Positions 14,262 to 18,151 of a stretch of 18,151 nucleotides of DNA are shown here, one piece after another. The DNA lies in NCBI GenBank assembly GCA_964591225.1, contig CAZQAO010000016.1, forward strand, positions 1 to 18,151, given 5' to 3'. Made by a program: the position numbers and the translations under genes. Below the pieces are notes generated by a model. That model saw nothing but the letters and a program-made list of their open reading frames with translations. It was not told where the DNA came from and searched no databases. The stretch comes from MGBC108787 sp964591225. GTDB lineage: Bacteria; Bacillota_I; Bacilli_A; RF39; UBA660. Each line of letters starts with the position of its first letter. Position 1 is the first letter of the stretch.

Positions 14262-15080
14262 ATGGATAGACAATTAGAAAATCTAACAGATTTTATCTCT
14301 GAAAAGAGTAAAAATAATAAGACACCTGATAAATTGTTTATGACCGAATTAACGCAAAAAATTATAGCATACTGTGAAGTATCCGATTACGTCCAAAAAA
14401 TAGTTTTTAAAAATAAATATATCATTAATTCTAATGTCTATGAAGCTGATTATCGCCAAGATATTAAAGCTATCGAAATATATTTACGAGGAATTAAAAC
14501 TAATTTTTTAGAATTATGTCCTCTTTTTTATCAATTTGAAGATGAAAAAAATATTGCTATAGGAAAATATTTATATTGTGCTTTTAATATATTTCATGAA
14601 TGTATTCATGCTTTACAATATAAAAATTATGATAATGGTAAAAATGATTGGGAAACCAAAATTATTACGCCTTTTTTAACAGATTTAAATCAAGAAACTT
14701 CTAAGAAACATTTATTTTTATTTAGAGAACAAATGAAACATTTACAAAAAGCTTATGAATTATATGATTATTCACCTTTAGAAAGGTATGCTAATGCTCA
14801 TGCTTTATATAAAATAGTAGCAATGTGTGAGGCCTTACAAACCGAACCTACTTATAAGATGTTTATGTATTTATTATATTCTAACTATCTAAATCCTTAC
14901 GAAGAATTAAATGAACCTACTATTTATTTTTTAGAGCAATTAGGATATCACCAAGTAGTTCTAGAGCTAAAGAGTCATGAATCAGAATTTGATTTTGATG
15001 ACCGAGTTAATTTAGGACTTTATTTAAGTAAAAAAGAAAAAAATCAGTTAGAAGAAACTAAAATGTTATTTCACTCATAA
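14262..15080 (+). CDS. Unknown protein with HExxH zinc-peptidase-like motif
   Basis: I do not recognise a named family. The 272-residue product lacks signal peptide and membrane spans. It carries HECIH at 112-116 within a helix-like segment (YLYCAFNIFHECIHALQY) and a later PLERYANAHALYK with Glu174. The spacing and context resemble metallopeptidases in which the two histidines and a downstream glutamate bind zinc (gluzincin-like). The N-terminal 100 residues are mixed helix and strand, and the C-terminal 80 residues look helical. It has an exact-consensus promoter and lies directly before repeat paralog D, with only 54 bp between, so it may be connected with the repeat proteins. Peptidase activity is inferred from the motif; a non-catalytic metal-binding role is possible. 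Confidence 0.75.
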   Translation: MDRQLENLTDFISEKSKNNKTPDKLFMTELTQKIIAYCEVSDYVQKIVFKNKYIINSNVYEADYRQDIKAIEIYLRGIKTNFLELCPLFYQFEDEKNIAIGKYLYCAFNIFHECIHALQYKNYDNGKNDWETKIITPFLTDLNQETSKKHLFLFREQMKHLQKAYELYDYSPLERYANAHALYKIVAMCEALQTEPTYKMFMYLLYSNYLNPYEELNEPTIYFLEQLGYHQVVLELKSHESEFDFDDRVNLGLYLSKKEKNQLEETKMLFHS

Positions 15081-15084
15081 TATC

Positions 15085-15112
15085 TTGACAAGTAATTACA
15101 TTTTATTAGAAT
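15085..15112 (+). promoter_or_regulatory. Repeat-family promoter, copy 3
   Basis: TTGACA (15085-15090), 16 bp and TAGAAT (15107-15112), the same layout as the other repeat-gene promoters with one change in the -10. It begins 4 bp after the HExxH gene. Confidence 0.65.
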
Positions 15113-15134
15113 AGAGAAAAGGAGAATAAATGAT

Positions 15135-16042
15135 ATGACTGGTAGTACTTATAAAAAAATTATTAAAAAACTCCAAGATTTTGATTTAATATCTTGTTTT
15201 CAAGAATTAGAAGAAGTAAATAAATGGATATTAAAATTAAATGATAACCAAATTCATAATTTTTTAAGTATTAAAAAAAGGATTCGGCCGAGTCTAAATA
15301 GTTTATTATTAGATTTTAATTTTTTAGCTAGTCCTTATTTTGCTAAAGATCTAGAACTAATTCAAAAAGCGAAATCGTCTCGGGTGGCTTATGAATTAAA
15401 TCGTACAGCTAAAGATTCATTTTCTTTAAAAAGTCCCTATCATGAAACTGATATGAATATGATTGCGCATGCCAAAAATGATGTTATCGCCGAAGAATTA
15501 GGCTGGACCGCTACTGATTTATTTTCTTTAAAAGGGATGCATCACGCAAAAGATATGGAGTTAATTGCGAGGGCCAACACCAATGATATTGCTAAAGCTC
15601 TAAGTCAAGCAGCCATTTCTTCCCAATCTGTTTATAGTCCGTACCACGAAAGTGATATGGAACTTATTGCGAATGCGGCATCTGATGCGATTGCTTATGC
15701 CTTAAGTCATGTCGCTGTTAATTTTAATCGTTTAACTGGTTTTTGTCATGAAGACGATATGAATTTAATTAAAAATGCCTCAATGGATGTCGTGGCTTTA
15801 GAGTTAGGTTGGACGGCTACTAATTCTTATTCTTTAGAAAGCGAGTATCATGAGTCTGATATGCAACTNNNNNNNNNNNNNNNNNNNNNNNNNNNNNNNN
15901 NNNNNNNNNNNNNNNNNNNNNNNNNNNNNNNNNNNNNNNNNNNNNNNNNNNNNNNNNNNNNNNNNNNNATTTATTAAAAAATATTAGCGATGATGAAAAT
16001 ATTGATCAAGACGTTTTAAAACGCTATAAAAAATATTACTAA
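15135..16042 (+). CDS. 34-residue-repeat solenoid protein, paralog D (interrupted by an assembly gap)
   Basis: The first 244 codons give the family N-terminal domain (YKKIIKKLQDFDLIS, EVNKWILKLNDNQIHNFLS) and six units (cores YFAKDL, YHETDM, HHAKDM, YHESDM, CHEDDM, YHESDM), the last cut by 100 N at 15869. Reading straight through the Ns gives a stop at 15977, but this is an artefact. From 15971 another frame reads LLKNISDDENIDQDVLKR and ends at the TAA at 16040-16042, matching the family tail, and a terminator follows at once. The true gap length must therefore be 2 modulo 3; by comparison with paralog E it would be about 38 bp plus a multiple of 102. The start at 15135 is in the family register (MTGSTYKK). 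A minimal upstream ATG ATA TGA at 15130 overlaps it. Confidence 0.85.
15869..15968. other. Assembly gap of 100 N
   Basis: Exactly 100 N, the conventional placeholder for a gap of unknown size. It falls inside the tandem repeats of paralog D, where near-identical 102-bp units make assembly difficult. Both sides belong to the same gene. Confidence 0.95.
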
Positions 16043-16071
16043 AATACCCGTTTATTTACGGGTATTTTTTT
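16041..16071 (+). terminator. Intrinsic terminator after paralog D
   Basis: AAAATACCCG (16041-16050), loop TTTATTTA and CGGGTATTTT (16059-16068) form a perfect 10-bp stem with a T-run to 16071. It begins within the recovered stop codon of paralog D, which supports that reading of the gene end. Confidence 0.9.
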
Positions 16072-16091
16072 GGTATTTTTATTTATAAAAC

Positions 16092-16119
16092 TTGACATTA
16101 ACCCAATTTCTATTAAAAT
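16092..16119 (+). promoter_or_regulatory. Repeat-family promoter, copy 4
   Basis: TTGACA (16092-16097), 16 bp and TAAAAT (16114-16119) precede paralogs E and F. AAAC before the -35 and CTAT before the -10 resemble the copies at 9637 and 10794. Confidence 0.7.
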
Positions 16120-16143
16120 AGATAAAAGAAGAGTGAGGTTTTT

Positions 16144-17289
16144 ATGAAAGGTTATATTTATAAACAAATTATTAAAAAAGTTCAAGAACTTAATTTAGAA
16201 AAATATTTTAATAATATCGAAGAATTAAATAATTGGATATATTTATTAAAGCAAAAACAAATTGAAAATTTTTTAAGTATTAATGTTCAAGTTTTACCAA
16301 ATGTTTCTAAAACATTATTAAATCTTCATTTTTTAAATAGTCCTTATTTTCACAGTGATTTAGAACTAATCGCTAATGCTCCTTTAGAAATAGCTAAAAA
16401 TTTAGCCATTACTGCTAGTAATAGTAATTCTTTGGCAAGTCCCCATCATAGTCGTGATATGCAACTTATTGCAAATGCTGCATCCAATGAAATTGCTATT
16501 AATTTACAGGAATTATCTATTAATTTAGCTTCCTTAAGAAGTCCGTATCACGAGACGGATATGAATTTAATAGCTACTGCTAATTCTGCTGCTAAAGCTT
16601 ATGAATTAAGATATACTGCTACTGATATTTATTCTTTGACAAATCCGTATCACGAGACGGATATGCGTCTTATTGCTCATAGTCCTAATTTACATGCTCG
16701 TGGTTTAGGATGGATATCTAGATCAGCAGATTCTCTAAATAGTCCTTACCATGAAATTGATAAAAAATTAATTATTCGGGGTAAATCTGAATTAGCTGCC
16801 GATCAAATAAGTTTCTTAGCCACTAATAAAGATTCTTTAAATAGTTCGTATCATGAATTCGATATGAATTTAATTAGTAGTGCCAAAAGTGATTATGTCA
16901 TAAAAGCATTACGTCGGGTAGCTGAAGATAGTAATTCTCTAAATAGTCCCTATCATAAAAGTGATATGCTTCTTATTTCCCTTGCTAAATCAAAAGTTAT
17001 TGCCCAAGAATTAAATAATACTGCAGTTAATATTTTATCTTTAACTAATCCTTATCATAATAGTGATATGGAATTTATTGCTCATGCGAAAACCAAAGAA
17101 ATTGCTTTAGAATTAGGTAAGGCCTCTCGTACTTTAGAATCTTTGGAAGATCCCAAGCATGATTATGTAATGAAGTTAATTGCGAGTACCAAAACCGATG
17201 AAGAGATTATGGAACAATTATTAACTAATGTTAAAGATGACGAAGAAGTAAATATATTAGCTTTAAATCGAAAATATACAATGAAATAA
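16144..17289 (+). CDS. 34-residue-repeat solenoid protein, paralog E
   Basis: This 381-residue family member has the N-terminal domain YKQIIKKVQELNLEKYF, ELNNWIYLLKQKQIENFLS and about nine units. The cores are YFHSDL, HHSRDM, YHETDM, YHETDM, YHEIDK, YHEFDM, YHKSDM, YHNSDM and the degenerate KHDYVM. Two units are 33 rather than 34 residues (near residues 80 and 180), so the register is not absolute. The tail is KDDEEVNILALNRK. Units 3 and 4 share a 22-bp identical stretch exactly 102 bp apart, a sign of recent unit duplication or conversion. It has its own promoter, and paralog F follows after 10 bp. No signal peptide or membrane span; function unknown. Confidence 0.85.
   Translation: MKGYIYKQIIKKVQELNLEKYFNNIEELNNWIYLLKQKQIENFLSINVQVLPNVSKTLLNLHFLNSPYFHSDLELIANAPLEIAKNLAITASNSNSLASPHHSRDMQLIANAASNEIAINLQELSINLASLRSPYHETDMNLIATANSAAKAYELRYTATDIYSLTNPYHETDMRLIAHSPNLHARGLGWISRSADSLNSPYHEIDKKLIIRGKSELAADQISFLATNKDSLNSSYHEFDMNLISSAKSDYVIKALRRVAEDSNSLNSPYHKSDMLLISLAKSKVIAQELNNTAVNILSLTNPYHNSDMEFIAHAKTKEIALELGKASRTLESLEDPKHDYVMKLIASTKTDEEIMEQLLTNVKDDEEVNILALNRKYTMK
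16542..16665 (+). repeat. Identical 22-bp stretches one repeat unit apart in paralog E
   Basis: The 22 bases at 16542-16563 and 16644-16665 are identical (beginning TCCGTATCACGAG) and 102 bp apart, which equals one 34-codon unit. Other units encode the same peptide with different codons, so the identity is more than coding constraint. Confidence 0.8.
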
Positions 17290-17299
17290 AGGAGTTTTT

Positions 17300-18151
17300 A
17301 TGCAAGGTTATACTTATAAACAAATTATCAAAAAAGTAAAGGAACTAAAATTAAGAAATTATTTTGAAGATACAGATGAATTAAATAAATGGATACTGAG
17401 ATTAGATAATAAGCAAATAACTAATTTTTTAAGTATCGAAGTTTCTCTAAATCCCGAAATTTTAGCAATATTATTAGATTATAATTTTTTAGCTAGTCCT
17501 TATTTTCAAAGTGATTTAGAATTAATAGTTAAGACTCCTTTAGAAATAGCTAAAAATTTAGTTAAAACGGCAATTTCTGATATCTCTTTAAATAGTCCTT
17601 ATCACGAAGCTGATATGAAGTTAATTACGCAAGCCCAAAATATTTATCAAGCTGGTTTTTTACAAGAATTAGCCACTAATCAAAATTCTTTGGCAAGTAA
17701 ATTTCACGAGGCGGATATGAATTTAATTGCTAGTATTCTAAATAATGACATATTAGAATCATTAAGTATGGTAGCAACTAATTCATATTCTTTAAATAGT
17801 TCGTATCATGAGAGTGATATGGATATGATTAAAAATGCTAAAACCGCTGTTATTGCTTTAGAATTAGGGTGGACAGCTATAAATCCAGATTCTTTAAAAA
17901 GTGAATATCATAGGTTTGATATGAACCTAATTGCCAAGGCCCAAACTGATGAAAAAGCAAAATCGTTAAGAGTAGTTGCTACTGATAAATATTCTATAAA
18001 TAGTAAATACCATAGGTCTGATATGAATTTAATAGCTAAAGCTAAAACTGATGTCATCGCTCAAAGATTAAGTTCTGTTGCTACTAATCAAAAATCTTTG
18101 AGAAGCCAATATCATGAAATGGATATGAACTTAATAGCTAACGCGGAAACT
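17300..18151 (+). CDS. 34-residue-repeat solenoid protein, paralog F (runs off the window)
   Basis: The gene is open to the window end, giving 284 codons without a stop. It begins MQGYTYKQIIKKVKELKLRN, continues ELNKWILRLDNKQITNFLS, and has at least seven units (cores YFQSDL, YHEADM, FHEADM, YHESDM, YHRFDM, YHRSDM, YHEMDM). Its first 50 residues are closest to paralog B (ELKLRN, ELNKWIL, ITNFLSI), while its YFxSDLELI then PLEIAKNL first unit matches paralog E. This looks like a mosaic or shared ancestry with both. It starts 10 bp after paralog E with AAGGAG as ribosome binding site, so the two are co-transcribed. The C-terminal tail is beyond the window. Confidence 0.85.
   Translation, partial: MQGYTYKQIIKKVKELKLRNYFEDTDELNKWILRLDNKQITNFLSIEVSLNPEILAILLDYNFLASPYFQSDLELIVKTPLEIAKNLVKTAISDISLNSPYHEADMKLITQAQNIYQAGFLQELATNQNSLASKFHEADMNLIASILNNDILESLSMVATNSYSLNSSYHESDMDMIKNAKTAVIALELGWTAINPDSLKSEYHRFDMNLIAKAQTDEKAKSLRVVATDKYSINSKYHRSDMNLIAKAKTDVIAQRLSSVATNQKSLRSQYHEMDMNLIANAET

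Larger units (their letters stand above)
9688..18151 (+). repeat. Array of six paralogous 34-residue-repeat genes
   Basis: Six genes on one strand (starts 9688, 10845, 12084, 15135, 16144, 17300) share one architecture: an N-terminal domain beginning M-x-G-x-x-Y-K-x-I-I, tandem 34-codon (102-bp) units, and an acidic-to-basic tail (seen in the five that reach their end). The unit consensus is SLxSPYHExDMNLIA then xAKxDxIAxELGxTAxDxx. Three other genes (13096, 13565, 14262) are interspersed. The cluster continues beyond the window. Confidence 0.9.

Noticed and set aside
15135..15977. Paralog D as a 280-residue protein ending at 15977
   Set aside because: The end depends on reading 100 placeholder Ns at face value; the sequence after the gap matches the family tail in another frame.
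9688..18151. CRISPR-like or satellite DNA repeats
   Set aside because: The 102-bp periodicity is entirely in frame within genes, units are diverged at DNA level, and there are no constant repeats with unique spacers.
1..18151. Mycoplasma-type genetic code (TGA as Trp) suggested by the A+T richness
   Set aside because: TGA serves as the stop of the exporter and rimM genes, and tryptophans are coded by TGG.
1..18151. Insertion sequences, integrases, attachment sites, tRNA or rRNA genes
   Set aside because: No transposase or recombinase motifs, terminal repeats or tRNA-like cloverleaf sequences were seen on either strand.

Overview
The window comes from a low-GC Gram-positive bacterium, most likely an uncultured Bacilli/Tenericutes-type lineage such as the gut RF39-like groups. 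The taxonomic call is inference. It rests on strong A+T richness, short tightly packed operons, sigma-A-type promoters, and family content (LemA plus DUF2207, DUF368, a prepilin-like leader protein with a DUF6273-like tail). TGA is used as a stop (the ABC transporter gene and rimM both end in TGA), so this is not the Mycoplasma genetic code.

Region 1 (1-2860) is a bacteriocin-type export cassette. It holds a C39-peptidase ABC exporter, a small single-pass membrane protein overlapping it by 4 bp, and two very small genes (2558-2692 and 2705-2860) with textbook double-glycine leaders. The two mature peptides are about 30 and 37 residues, cationic, and each has one cysteine at or next to its C-terminus. 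The exporter would cleave the leaders and secrete the pair.

Region 2 (2861-7062) holds surface and envelope genes: a lone prepilin-like secreted protein, a convergent DUF368 (PopT-type) lipid-carrier translocase, and a lemA-DUF2207 pair. A 7-bp inverted repeat lies between the divergent DUF368 and lemA genes.

Region 3 (7063-9599) is an RNA/translation operon: a YgjP-like metalloprotein, a SpoU/TrmH rRNA or tRNA methyltransferase, rimM and trmD. The usual rpsP and rplS neighbours are absent.

Region 4 (9600-18151) is the most unusual part. Six paralogous genes (the last runs off the window) encode proteins with the same roughly 65-residue N-terminal domain, then 6-9 tandem 34-residue units with a Tyr-His-Glu-x-Asp-Met core, then a short acidic-to-basic C-terminal tail. 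I do not recognise this family. It looks like a cytoplasmic alpha-solenoid. The transcription units share an almost invariant promoter (TTGACA, 16 bp, TAAAAT or TAGAAT), and the first two genes are identical over 44 bp of promoter, leader and start. Among the paralogs sit a 141-residue unknown protein whose 5' region resembles theirs, trmB, and a 272-residue protein with an HExxH motif. One repeat gene is broken by a 100-N assembly gap. Its true end can be recovered at 16042, in another frame, by comparison with its paralogs.
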